Assembly: GCA_003229735.1 (NCBI GenBank)
Contig: QIFI01000064.1
Location: 1-9,797, forward strand
Direction of reading: 5' to 3'
Origin: Candidatus Anderseniibacteriota bacterium
GTDB taxonomy: Bacteria > Patescibacteriota > Andersenbacteria > UBA10190
DNA: 9,797 nucleotides
Below the pieces are notes generated by a model. The model saw only the letters and a list, made by a program, of their open reading frames with translations. It was not told the DNA's origin and did not search any database. This document shows positions 1 through 7,148 of this stretch, in pieces (position 1 is the first letter of the stretch; every line of letters begins with the position of its first letter). The translations under genes and the position numbers were made by a program.

Positions 1-511
1 TATCACGGGCGCCAGGAGATGTCCACCCATACATTAGAGTGGGGCGAATGATGGTGTAATCAAGGCAGCTGTGTTCTATGGCTTGCTCGGCAGCTAGTTT
101 AGACAGGCCGTAAATATTTTTTGGTAAAGGTAAATCGGTTTCGGTATATGGCGGTTTATCTCCACGGAATATAGCATTGGATGAAATGTAAATAAGGCGG
201 CAATTATGTTGCCGACAGAGTTTAATGATATTGAGAGTACCGCCAAGATTAATACGGGCTGATTCATGGGGATTTTGTTGGCACCAATTGACATTACCTT
301 GGCTGGCAGCATGAATAACAATGTCAGGTTGAAAATTAGTAAAGATTTGGTGGAGAACATGATATTTGGTGATGTCGGCGGGAGTAGAGGGCAGATTGGT
401 GGATAGGGTATTAGCAGGAGCAAAGGTGAGAAAAAGATTAATGTGGTTGGGAACAGAAGCGATAAGATGGTGACCAAGCAGACCGGAAGCACCGGTAATT
501 AAGACTTTCAT
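1..511 (-). CDS. NAD(P)-dependent sugar-nucleotide reductase/epimerase, RmlD-like extended SDR (partial, 3' end outside window)
   Basis: Translating the minus strand from the ATG at 509-511 gives 170 residues with no stop before the window edge. The N-terminus MKVLITGASGLLG carries the GxxGxxG dinucleotide-binding loop (Gly7, Gly10, Gly13). HAAS (67-70) follows the fourth strand. The SS pair at 110-111 with Tyr134 and Lys138 in YGLSK forms the Ser-Tyr-Lys catalytic triad of short-chain dehydrogenases. The stretch from FRGDKPPYTE to LPKNIYGLSKLAAE (115-142), then IIRPTLMYG, is the pattern of dTDP-4-dehydrorhamnose reductase (RmlD) and its relatives, so a soluble enzyme acting on a nucleotide sugar is likely. 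The exact substrate cannot be read because the C-terminal substrate-binding half is missing. The gene lies 149 bases downstream of the M14 gene on the same strand. No Shine-Dalgarno sequence precedes the ATG. An ordinary NAD-dependent epimerase/dehydratase is the main alternative. Confidence 0.88.
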   Translation of the reverse strand, partial: MKVLITGASGLLGHHLIASVPNHINLFLTFAPANTLSTNLPSTPADITKYHVLHQIFTNFQPDIVIHAASQGNVNWCQQNPHESARINLGGTLNIIKLCRQHNCRLIYISSNAIFRGDKPPYTETDLPLPKNIYGLSKLAAEQAIEHSCLDYTIIRPTLMYGWTSPGARD

Positions 512-660
512 ATTATTATGACGGTATCATGGGGGATTGATGAGGTAAAATTTGTTTGGTATGGAAGTGATTTGAGGAGATGGTGAGGGGTTTACGGAAA
601 TCATGGGGGATATTTTTGGGCTGGTGGTTTTCGGGTTCGGGATAATAAGGGTTTGAGTAG

Positions 661-1941
661 TTAGCGGATGCGAAGATCGGTACGATGGCGGTAGCGATAG
701 TAGCGGTAATAAGATTTGCCATAGATGAAGATTTGTTTAAGACGGGAGTGGAGAGAGTAGTATTTTGTGGCGGTTGAGGAATCGGTTTGATCAGGTGTGA
801 CCTGACCGTGAGGAGGAGTTAGAATATGCGCTTGTTTGATCTGATGCTTGATAAGTAAGTTGGCAAGACTGGAGAAGATGTCGATGGCCCGCTGGCGGCT
901 GGGGTCAACACCCTCATACATATTGAAGTGATATTTGGTATAAGCGATGGTGTTGAAGTTGTTGGTAACTAGAGTCGATAAGGCGTCTGGCCACATGGAG
1001 AGGCTGCCAATTTTATAATAGCCTTGAGACAGGTCAGTGAGGACTCTATCCATTTTTGTGACAAGTTTCTTAGTAGTGGACCCGGTGTAGCAAGCCAGGG
1101 ATTGAAGATAGGGCATGGGGTGGCGGTGGTATTGATGAACATAGGCGTGGAAATCTAAATAAAGGAGAGGCGGATTTTTTTTGATATATTTCCACAAGTA
1201 GTAGGCCTCCGGGCAGTTGGATTTATCTTGATAGCGAAAATTCCAGTACAGATTAATGCCATTAGCGGTGAGGCAGGTTATAAGTTTATAGCCATCGGGG
1301 TTTTGCATGGGCATGATATCGACGGTGAAGTGTTTCAGGAGGATGATGCCGGCGGGTGAGGCCAGATATTCGAGGATGGCCAGAGAGCCGAGTATGTCCG
1401 GTTCAGCCGGATGGCAACCGGTGGTGACAAGAATTCGGCCATATTCCCGTTGACGTGAAGGGAAAGAAATTATGGATAAGTCATGGTTTTGGAGGGAATG
1501 GCCGATGATTTGTTGATGACAAAGCTGGGGGTGATCATCAACAAAACGACGTAAATGGAGGCGGAGATGATTGTAGTCATAAAGGATGGTGTTGGATAGA
1601 TAGATGGGTTTGGAGGAGGGGAGAGTAAATGAGTATTTTTGAGGGAGACCGGTGTGATTGGTGTGGACGGGAGAAACAAGCTGTTGCCAGGTCCATCTGT
1701 CGTGTGACCAATAAACCAAGCTGTTGTCGCGAGTCAGAGGTGCATTGGGCGGCGAAAGATTAGCAGAAATATTAGTAGTTTCTCCAGTTTGTCCTTGGAG
1801 ACAGAGTAAATAGAACCAGCTATATTCATCGGCTTTGTTAGTGCCTTGGGGAAAAGAATCAAAATGTTTAGCGGTAAAGGAAATAGAGTTTTTGTCAGTA
1901 GATAGATCCTGGATGACGGATTGGTCAGATAAGACTTTCAT
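661..1941 (-). CDS. M14 family zinc carboxypeptidase homologue, cytosolic-carboxypeptidase-like, with altered active site
   Basis: The protein has 426 residues, no signal peptide and no membrane segment, so it is probably cytoplasmic. Residues about 15-130 resemble the beta-rich N-domain found before the catalytic domain in cytosolic carboxypeptidases (EYSWFYLLCLQG at 39-50, FTLPSSKPIYLSN at 105-117, then a Tyr-Asp-Tyr stretch). The catalytic domain follows at about 131-370. Its zinc ligands are visible: His177 and Glu180 in TTGCHPAEPD, and His265 in LYLDFHAY. NPDGY (214-218) is the usual loop after the first ligands. What is odd is the substrate site. The usual DLNRNF is NLYWNF (230-235), the arginine expected shortly before it is not seen, and the strand that normally ends in the catalytic glutamate (YTLE-like) reads YTKY (334-337). 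Glu343 is the nearest glutamate. Activity on a C-terminal carboxylate is therefore doubtful. The C-terminus ends in a Tyr/Arg-rich tail (410-420). The ATG at 1939-1941 is preceded by a pyrimidine-rich leader without a ribosome binding site. Confidence 0.8.
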   Translation of the reverse strand: MKVLSDQSVIQDLSTDKNSISFTAKHFDSFPQGTNKADEYSWFYLLCLQGQTGETTNISANLSPPNAPLTRDNSLVYWSHDRWTWQQLVSPVHTNHTGLPQKYSFTLPSSKPIYLSNTILYDYNHLRLHLRRFVDDHPQLCHQQIIGHSLQNHDLSIISFPSRQREYGRILVTTGCHPAEPDILGSLAILEYLASPAGIILLKHFTVDIMPMQNPDGYKLITCLTANGINLYWNFRYQDKSNCPEAYYLWKYIKKNPPLLYLDFHAYVHQYHRHPMPYLQSLACYTGSTTKKLVTKMDRVLTDLSQGYYKIGSLSMWPDALSTLVTNNFNTIAYTKYHFNMYEGVDPSRQRAIDIFSSLANLLIKHQIKQAHILTPPHGQVTPDQTDSSTATKYYSLHSRLKQIFIYGKSYYRYYRYRHRTDLRIR

Positions 1942-2122
1942 GGTTTAAGGAAATTATGAGGTGATTACATGCTAATTTAATGATGGAGAAAGAAAAAGAA
2001 GTTATTGTTTGTTGACGAGGTGATTTGCGAGGGTAGGGAAGTTATCAATGAAGGGTTATTTGATGAATACGTGTTTATAGGGGTATTTGCAATAGTTTAT
2101 GAAAAAATGTAGGGTTTAAGGC
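1942..2122. promoter_or_regulatory. Divergent intergenic region between the M14 gene and the plus-strand cassette
   Basis: These 181 bases separate two genes that start outward from each other, so promoters for both directions should lie here. On the minus strand the best pair I can find is TTGCAA (2087-2092) and TATTCA (2064-2069) with a 17-base spacer, a weak match that would leave a leader of about 115 bases. On the plus strand TTGACG (2012-2017) resembles a -35 box but has no good -10 partner at normal spacing. The plus strand has an almost pure purine tract around 1982-2001. I see no strong inverted repeat or riboswitch-like fold. The promoter role rests on gene arrangement, and the specific boxes are tentative. 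Confidence 0.3.
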
Positions 2123-2395
2123 ATGCTTAGAATATTGAAAGGGAAACTTTTAGTGTGGTTAATAGTATATAGCATTGTAGTTCCGAGATGGGCAGACGCA
2201 TATATAGAGCCGGGAATCGCGAGTCAGATGTTGCAGATATTGGTGGCGGGGGTCATTGGAGCAAGTGTTTTTATACGTGGAGTTAGAGTAAGACTCGTTT
2301 ATTTTTTTGGTTGGTTGAAGCGGAGATGGAAATTAAATAAGGCGGTAGAGAGGATTGATAGGGAGGGAGAAATGAAGGAAATTGATGATAATTAA
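2123..2395 (+). CDS. Small secreted/membrane protein with AYIEPG motif, partner of the downstream phosphatase-like enzyme
   Basis: This is a 90-residue protein. Residues 1-26 form a signal peptide: basic start (Arg3, Lys6, Lys8), hydrophobic core LVWLIVYSIVV, and an ADA cleavage site before Tyr27. The mature end begins YIEPG and runs into SQMLQILVAGVIGASVF (34-50), a single membrane helix. A basic stretch (RGVRVR, LKRRWK) and an acidic C-terminus (ERIDREGEMKEIDDN) follow. From memory, short proteins with a signal peptide, an AYIDPG-type motif and one helix are often encoded next to membrane-anchored sulfatase/alkaline-phosphatase-like genes in polysaccharide loci, and that is exactly the context here. 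The biochemical role is unknown. Its stop codon directly abuts the first possible start of the next gene, so the two are probably co-translated. The start is the first ATG. A weak AGGG lies about nine bases upstream. Confidence 0.75.
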   Translation: MLRILKGKLLVWLIVYSIVVPRWADAYIEPGIASQMLQILVAGVIGASVFIRGVRVRLVYFFGWLKRRWKLNKAVERIDREGEMKEIDDN

Positions 2396-3988
2396 GTGGT
2401 TTATTTAGGTAGGGTAGATAGCGTGAAAGAGTATCGAAAAAGGATGGAAAGAATAAGTTGGAGGGAGGTGGCCGTGGCTTTGTCAGCGGCTAATTTGATG
2501 TTTGTTCGGGAATGGTCTATGAGATTAAATAGGACTAATTTGTACTATCTAAGCATAGATGGTTTGCGTCCGTATTTAATTGCCCTAATATTTAACGTGC
2601 TATTAGTGACGGTTATTTTTTTGAATGGGTTGTCCTGGGTGCGGATAATTGGGCGGCCATGGGCAAGAAGATGGGCAGGACTAGTTTTTATGGGAGTGGT
2701 ATTGATTCAAATAAATAGCTTGAGAACTATGGCCAGGATCAACGTGACGGAACTATTAGCTGGTGATGTGAGAATTTATCTTGGGGTGGGAGCAGTTGGA
2801 GTTATTGTGGCTATGGCTGTATTTTTTAGATGGCAGACACATATCGTGCGTGGATTCATAATGGTTATGCTGGTAATATTTCCTTATGTGGTGATGACAT
2901 TTGGGCAGGCTATGTGGTTGATGATAAAGCCAGATGAGAATATTGATATAGCGAAGGTGGACGCGATTAATATAGGTAAAAAGCCACAAGTCAGAGTGTT
3001 GTGGATAATTTTTGACACAATGGATCAGAGAGTGGCTTTTGAAAGTCGGCCTGACGATGTCGAGTTGCCAGAAATTGATCGATTGAGGGGAGAATCTTTT
3101 TATGCCCTAAATGCTTATTCTCCTAATAAAGTTACCGCGAAATCAATACCGTCTCTTTTTACGGGGAGAAGGGTGATAAAATCAGAGGTGGCAGATGAGA
3201 ATGAATTGTTGATAACATACGAGGATATTGGAGAGATGGTAGAATGGAGCAAGGTGCCGAATATATTTTCGAGGACCAGGGATGAGGGATATAAGACAGC
3301 GGTAGCAGGCAGAGCATATCATCCATACTGTAAATTATTTAATTATATTACATCGTGTTTAGAGAAGATGGGGCGTGAGAATGACGGTATTGATAATAAT
3401 AGAGTGGAAGAAGTATCAAATATCATGATACAGCAGATATACAGACTGCAACCCTGGTGGGGTTTGCTAACTGGAGAGCAAAGAGTGAAAATTTACAACC
3501 AAAGTTTGCAGAGTATGGAAGTTTATCAAGGAATACTGAAGAACGTCAAAGGATATAGTCGGGATCCCGATCTAGATCTTATTTTTGCTCACTTCAATAT
3601 ACCTCATGATCCTTATATTTATGATAGATATACAGATAAGTTTAAGATTCAGCCGGAAGGACCGGAAGGATATTTTAATAATTTAGTTTTGGTAGACCGT
3701 ACCCTGGGGGAGATTCGTATGGCTATGGAAGAGGCAGGCGATTGGAAAAATACGGCCGTAATTGTTACGGCGGATCATAATTGGCAAAAATCATATGAAT
3801 ATGATGGTAAGGTGAAAGAAAGGGGAGTTCCATTTATATTAAGATTACCCGGTCAAAAAAATGGTGTTGTTTATGAAGAAGAGTTTGAAACTATTGTGAC
3901 TGGTGATTTGATTTTAGGGATAATGAGGGGAGAAATTACAGATTATGAAGATGTTGGGGAATTGATTGATAGGGGCGGGTTAAAATAA
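2396..3988 (+). CDS. Membrane-anchored alkaline phosphatase/sulfatase-superfamily enzyme (likely phospho-group transferase or hydrolase)
   Basis: Counted from the GTG at 2396, the protein has 530 residues. About four membrane helices occupy residues 60-79, 93-108, 127-144 and 152-175. The rest is an extracytoplasmic catalytic domain of the sulfatase fold. Asp207 in VLWIIFDTMD is the first metal ligand. SPNKVTAKSIPSLFTGR (242-258) is the nucleophile region, with Thr247 or Ser250 the candidate nucleophile. FAHFNIPHDP (397-406) supplies His399 and His404, and TADHNW (458-463) supplies the late Asp460-His461 metal pair. There is no Cys-x-Pro-x-Arg, so it is not a formylglycine sulfatase. The layout resembles lipoteichoic acid synthase and phosphoethanolamine transferases, but the substrate cannot be told. 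The start is uncertain. GTG at 2396 follows the previous stop with no spacer and no ribosome site. GTG at 2423 has AGGTAGGG eight bases upstream and may be the true start. The gene ends 30 bases from the convergent GT4 gene, with no clear terminator hairpin between them. Confidence 0.82.
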   Translation: MVYLGRVDSVKEYRKRMERISWREVAVALSAANLMFVREWSMRLNRTNLYYLSIDGLRPYLIALIFNVLLVTVIFLNGLSWVRIIGRPWARRWAGLVFMGVVLIQINSLRTMARINVTELLAGDVRIYLGVGAVGVIVAMAVFFRWQTHIVRGFIMVMLVIFPYVVMTFGQAMWLMIKPDENIDIAKVDAINIGKKPQVRVLWIIFDTMDQRVAFESRPDDVELPEIDRLRGESFYALNAYSPNKVTAKSIPSLFTGRRVIKSEVADENELLITYEDIGEMVEWSKVPNIFSRTRDEGYKTAVAGRAYHPYCKLFNYITSCLEKMGRENDGIDNNRVEEVSNIMIQQIYRLQPWWGLLTGEQRVKIYNQSLQSMEVYQGILKNVKGYSRDPDLDLIFAHFNIPHDPYIYDRYTDKFKIQPEGPEGYFNNLVLVDRTLGEIRMAMEEAGDWKNTAVIVTADHNWQKSYEYDGKVKERGVPFILRLPGQKNGVVYEEEFETIVTGDLILGIMRGEITDYEDVGELIDRGGLK

Positions 3989-4018
3989 TATGTTGTAAAA
4001 TTGGGAATTCGAATTTAA

Positions 4019-5131
4019 TCATAGACGATTAAAGAAATGATGATACTGTTGAACGATACTTTGAAGAGAGAAATTATGGAATACCATTTGGTGGGCTTGA
4101 GTTGACAGACGTGAACGTAACGAAGGATTATCAAGTAAATTTATAGTGGCATCGGCGATGGCGGTGGGGTTGCGTCTGGGAACAAGAAGGGCTGATACCC
4201 GGTGGGCCAGAAAGTCTCTATTTTCGGGAATGTCAGTGGTGATGATGGGGCGGCGGGCGGCCATGGCTTCCATTAAACTATTACTCATACCTTCATAGAG
4301 AGTGGGTTGGATGAAGATGGTAAGGAGGGGGAGAATTTCCGGTACGTCCGGGCGGTAGCCCAGGAAAGTAACGTGAGAGCGCAAGTTAAGTCGATCAACT
4401 AGTCTAACAAGAGAGGATTTTTCGGCGCCGTCGCCAACTAGTACCAGATGAGTGTCCGGGCGCGTGGCAATTATTAGAGGCATAGCTTTGATCAGGTACG
4501 GGTGGCCTTTTTTTTGGCGCAGTTGAGCTACATAACCAATGAATATTTTGTTTTGAGGTAAATTTAGAGATAGTGTTTTTTTAGTGATGTTGATATTAGG
4601 TTGCATGGTTGAGACATCAAGAGCATTGGGAATGATGGAGATTTTACGAAGAGAAGTACCCAAGTATTTTTGATGCCCTCTGGCTATGGCCGGTGAGTTA
4701 AAATGGTAGTGCGACACCAAGGGGGAGGTTAAGCCATCTAGAATGAAAAAGGGAAGATATTTAGATTGCCAAAGTTTCCCCCGGATTGAGCAGACGATAA
4801 TCGGGATGCCGGCCAGGCGGCCGATGATGCGGCCGAATAGGTCAGCGTGGGGGAGATAGGTGATAAGAATGTCGGGTTTGATCTGCTTAACCAGGCGATA
4901 AAATTTTCGGATGATGGACAGTTCAAGTTTATGTCTAAGATTGAGGGAATAAACTTTGATGCCTTGAGAAGTGAGCATGGAGCCGACCGGACCGGGACTG
5001 ATAATAGATACTACGTGATGATCGAATTCATTTTTAGTTGGAGGAAGAATTTTTGTCAGCATCAGTTCGGCTCCGCCGACTCCCAGGCCGGTAATAAGAT
5101 GGATGATTTTTTTGGGAGCAGATTTAGTCAT
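4019..5131 (-). CDS. GT4 family glycosyltransferase
   Basis: Read from the ATG at 5129-5131, this is a 370-residue retaining glycosyltransferase of GT-B fold. The N-domain opens KKIIHLITGLGVGGAE (7-22), the glycine-rich loop and GGAE motif usual in this family. The C-domain opens about 197 (FIGYVAQLRQKKGH, with the basic residues that contact the donor phosphates), followed by LVLVGDGAE and VTFLGYRPDV. The nucleotide-sugar site is the EX7E motif in PTLYEGMSNSLMEAMA (Glu280 and Glu288). It has no signal or membrane helix, so it acts at the cytoplasmic face and transfers a sugar from an NDP-sugar to the growing glycan. The frame stays open upstream to 5239, but those 36 residues have no family resemblance and overlap the preceding gene, so I reject the longer form. 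With this start the genes overlap by eight bases (ATGACTAA), implying coupling. It is the last gene of the minus-strand run and meets the sulfatase-like gene tail to tail. Confidence 0.92.
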   Translation of the reverse strand: MTKSAPKKIIHLITGLGVGGAELMLTKILPPTKNEFDHHVVSIISPGPVGSMLTSQGIKVYSLNLRHKLELSIIRKFYRLVKQIKPDILITYLPHADLFGRIIGRLAGIPIIVCSIRGKLWQSKYLPFFILDGLTSPLVSHYHFNSPAIARGHQKYLGTSLRKISIIPNALDVSTMQPNINITKKTLSLNLPQNKIFIGYVAQLRQKKGHPYLIKAMPLIIATRPDTHLVLVGDGAEKSSLVRLVDRLNLRSHVTFLGYRPDVPEILPLLTIFIQPTLYEGMSNSLMEAMAARRPIITTDIPENRDFLAHRVSALLVPRRNPTAIADATINLLDNPSLRSRLSTQAHQMVFHNFSLQSIVQQYHHFFNRL

Positions 5132-7148
5132 GGATGGTGGTAGGAGCGGACATGATGGTGGATACACGTTTGTCCCAGGTGTATTGGTGAGAGAGTTGAA
5201 AGGCAAGGTTGGCTCTTTGGTTTGCTTCATTTGGATCACTTAAAATCTGGAGAATAGTTTGGTATAGGCTGTTGGCGTTGTCAGGAGTGTAAAAAAAGAC
5301 GGCGGAATTCGTGACTATGCTGCGAATGCGGGGCAGGTTGGCGGCAATGATGGGTCGATGAGCGGCAAAAGCTTCAAATAGCTTCATGGGGCTCATAGTG
5401 TTTACAGTGCGGCAATGTCTGGAGTAGGTGACTAGAATGATATCAGCAGCTTTAAGATATTTAGGGATGGAGGATATAGGATGGTGACCAAGCAAGGAAA
5501 TGTTATTGAGTTTAGTTTGATTCAATTGGCGTTGGTAATAGGCTGCATCTGTGGGCAGACCGCCAACTATGATAAAGTGAGGTTTGGAAGGATGGTGTTT
5601 GATTAGAGTGGCGGCGGAAATAATACTTTCCACATCCCGGTCCCGGTATAGATGACCGGTATAAACCAGTAATGGTTGATGCAGGGGAAGGCCAAGCTGT
5701 TGGCGCAGGGACATTTTATCATCAGATATATGATGGAAGGCAGTGGTGTTGACGGCGCTGGGGGTGACGATGATTTTGCGGTCAGGAATACCGGCGGCCA
5801 GCCAGTTGGACCGGGTAAAATTGGAAATAGTGACCAGGCGGGTGCTGTGATTAAATATGAAGCGGTAGAGAGCGTCGTAAAAAAGTGGTTGCTTACCAAA
5901 GACAAAATTGTGAACTTCGAAAATTAAATCGCTGTTCCGGAAATAGTTCCGAATGGCCAATAAGGTGCTGGAGATAATTCCACATCGAGCGTATATGATC
6001 TGGTAGTGAGAAGGCAGAGGAGTGAAAGCTAAGCGAATAGTATTGAGGCTGAAGACGGTTTGATTCCAGGCGCGGGCGGTTAAATGATCGGAAGATAGAT
6101 AGGGTCCGGTTATGGGATATTCGGTGATAGCGGGAGAAGATGTGAGTGATGGAGGGTTTGGCTTTAGAGACAGGAAGACAAATAATAGATGATTGTGATG
6201 AGTATATTTGGCTAGAGCTTTAGCCATAGCCAGGCGGGCCACACTTTCCGCGAAGGGGTTAGGTAGAAACCGGTCATTCAAGAAGGCTATATTTTGTTTA
6301 GGTGAGGAAGTATGGGAAGAAGGTCTGGCGCGGGTGGTGCGGAGGCGACGATAGATCAGTTTAAGCCAGCGCGGAGTGAAGATAACAATAATTGGCTCCA
6401 GGATATAAAAATATTCAAAAAGAGATGTTTGATAACGACGCAGGAATTTGAGGCGGGTTTTAATCCCCTGCCACATTTGGGGGCGGCTATTGGTGTTGGA
6501 GATACCCTGACTGGTTTCGCGATAGCAGAGAATTTTGGGTAAATTATAGAATTTAGTATAAGGCAACAGTCTAAACCAGAGATCACAATCTTGGCCGTAA
6601 TAGACGCTTTCATCATAACAATTGACTTGGTAAAGCAGTTGCTTGTTAATAAGTACACAGCTGTGGGCGAAGGGATTGTGGCGAAATAATGTGAGTTTAA
6701 TGGTTTGGTCAGTGACTGGAAGGCGTTGAAGTCGGTGGCGTTGACCCTGGATATCCATATAATACGAGCCAATTACTCCATATTCCGGATGGGTGGTGAT
6801 AAATTTTACCTGCTTGGCCAGTTTTTCGGGGTGCCACCAATCATCAGCGTCCAGGCGGGCAATATATTTGCCTCGGGCCAGGCGGATACCTTTATTGAGC
6901 GACTTGGTAAGGCCCAGGTTTTGGGAGTTGGTGATGATTTTTAGAACGTGATTAGGGGCGAGAGATTGCCAGTGGGTTAGAATGTGTGAAGTTTTATCTG
7001 TAGAATGATCGTTGATGAGGATAATTTCGTAATCAGTGAACGTTTGACTGGTAATACTGGATAGGGCCTGATTAATAGTAGCGGCTCCGTTGTAGACGGA
7101 GATAATGATGGAGACCAGGGGTGGTTTATGGTGAGTTGCGCGAGTCAT
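5124..7148 (-). CDS. Bifunctional GT2-GT4 fusion glycosyltransferase
   Basis: This single 674-residue frame holds two complete glycosyltransferases. Residues about 10-240 are a GT-A fold family 2 enzyme: PLVSIIISVYNGAATI start, ILINDHSTDKT (43-53), YIARLDADDWWHPEKL with the metal-binding DxD at 100-102, and YYGQDCDLWFRL (183-194) in place of the usual ED-containing acceptor-site motif. A basic hydrophobic linker (about 245-285, IIVIFTPRWLKLIYRRLR) may lie on the membrane. Residues about 286-660 are a GT-B family 4 enzyme: FLNDRFLPNPFAESVAR, LIFEVHNFVFG, LLVYTGHLYRDRDVE, FIIVGG, and MSPMKLFEAFAAHRPIIA (585-602). Only the second glutamate of EX7E (Glu592) is present, as in many GT4 enzymes with an SPxKLFE motif. 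The two domains could add consecutive sugars to one acceptor. The ATG overlaps the TGA of the preceding membrane-protein gene (ATGA). A pyrimidine-rich leader precedes it, so coupling is the likely route of translation. There is no sign of a frameshift between the domains. Confidence 0.92.
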   Translation of the reverse strand: MTRATHHKPPLVSIIISVYNGAATINQALSSITSQTFTDYEIILINDHSTDKTSHILTHWQSLAPNHVLKIITNSQNLGLTKSLNKGIRLARGKYIARLDADDWWHPEKLAKQVKFITTHPEYGVIGSYYMDIQGQRHRLQRLPVTDQTIKLTLFRHNPFAHSCVLINKQLLYQVNCYDESVYYGQDCDLWFRLLPYTKFYNLPKILCYRETSQGISNTNSRPQMWQGIKTRLKFLRRYQTSLFEYFYILEPIIVIFTPRWLKLIYRRLRTTRARPSSHTSSPKQNIAFLNDRFLPNPFAESVARLAMAKALAKYTHHNHLLFVFLSLKPNPPSLTSSPAITEYPITGPYLSSDHLTARAWNQTVFSLNTIRLAFTPLPSHYQIIYARCGIISSTLLAIRNYFRNSDLIFEVHNFVFGKQPLFYDALYRFIFNHSTRLVTISNFTRSNWLAAGIPDRKIIVTPSAVNTTAFHHISDDKMSLRQQLGLPLHQPLLVYTGHLYRDRDVESIISAATLIKHHPSKPHFIIVGGLPTDAAYYQRQLNQTKLNNISLLGHHPISSIPKYLKAADIILVTYSRHCRTVNTMSPMKLFEAFAAHRPIIAANLPRIRSIVTNSAVFFYTPDNANSLYQTILQILSDPNEANQRANLAFQLSHQYTWDKRVSTIMSAPTTIHD

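Noticed and set aside
94..492. A 132-codon minus-strand frame at the left edge.
   Set aside because: It is a different frame of the RmlD-like gene, whose own frame carries all catalytic motifs.
516..722. A 68-codon minus-strand frame between the M14 gene and the RmlD-like gene, starting with a signal-peptide-like hydrophobic stretch.
   Set aside because: It overlaps the end of the M14 gene by 62 bases in another frame. The hydrophobic start comes from the Tyr/Arg repeat read out of frame, and the rest is low-complexity Pro/His/Asn-rich sequence typical of skewed non-coding DNA. It ends five bases before the next start, so I cannot fully exclude a leader peptide.
500..1941. Identical 12-base starts (ATGAAAGTCTTA) of the RmlD-like gene (500-511) and the M14 gene (1930-1941).
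   Set aside because: The match does not extend beyond 12 bases in either direction and encodes the common start MKVL. Chance or shared codon preference is enough.
4006..4015. Perfect palindrome AATTCGAATT in the 30-base convergent gap, considered as a terminator or operator.
   Set aside because: It has only five bases per arm, no loop and no GC-rich stem followed by a T tract. It is too short and AT-rich to support either call.
5132..5239. N-terminal extension of the GT4 gene (36 codons upstream of the ATG at 5131).
   Set aside because: These codons are the preceding gene's C-terminus in another frame and have no glycosyltransferase features. The family's N-terminus starts right after the ATG at 5131.
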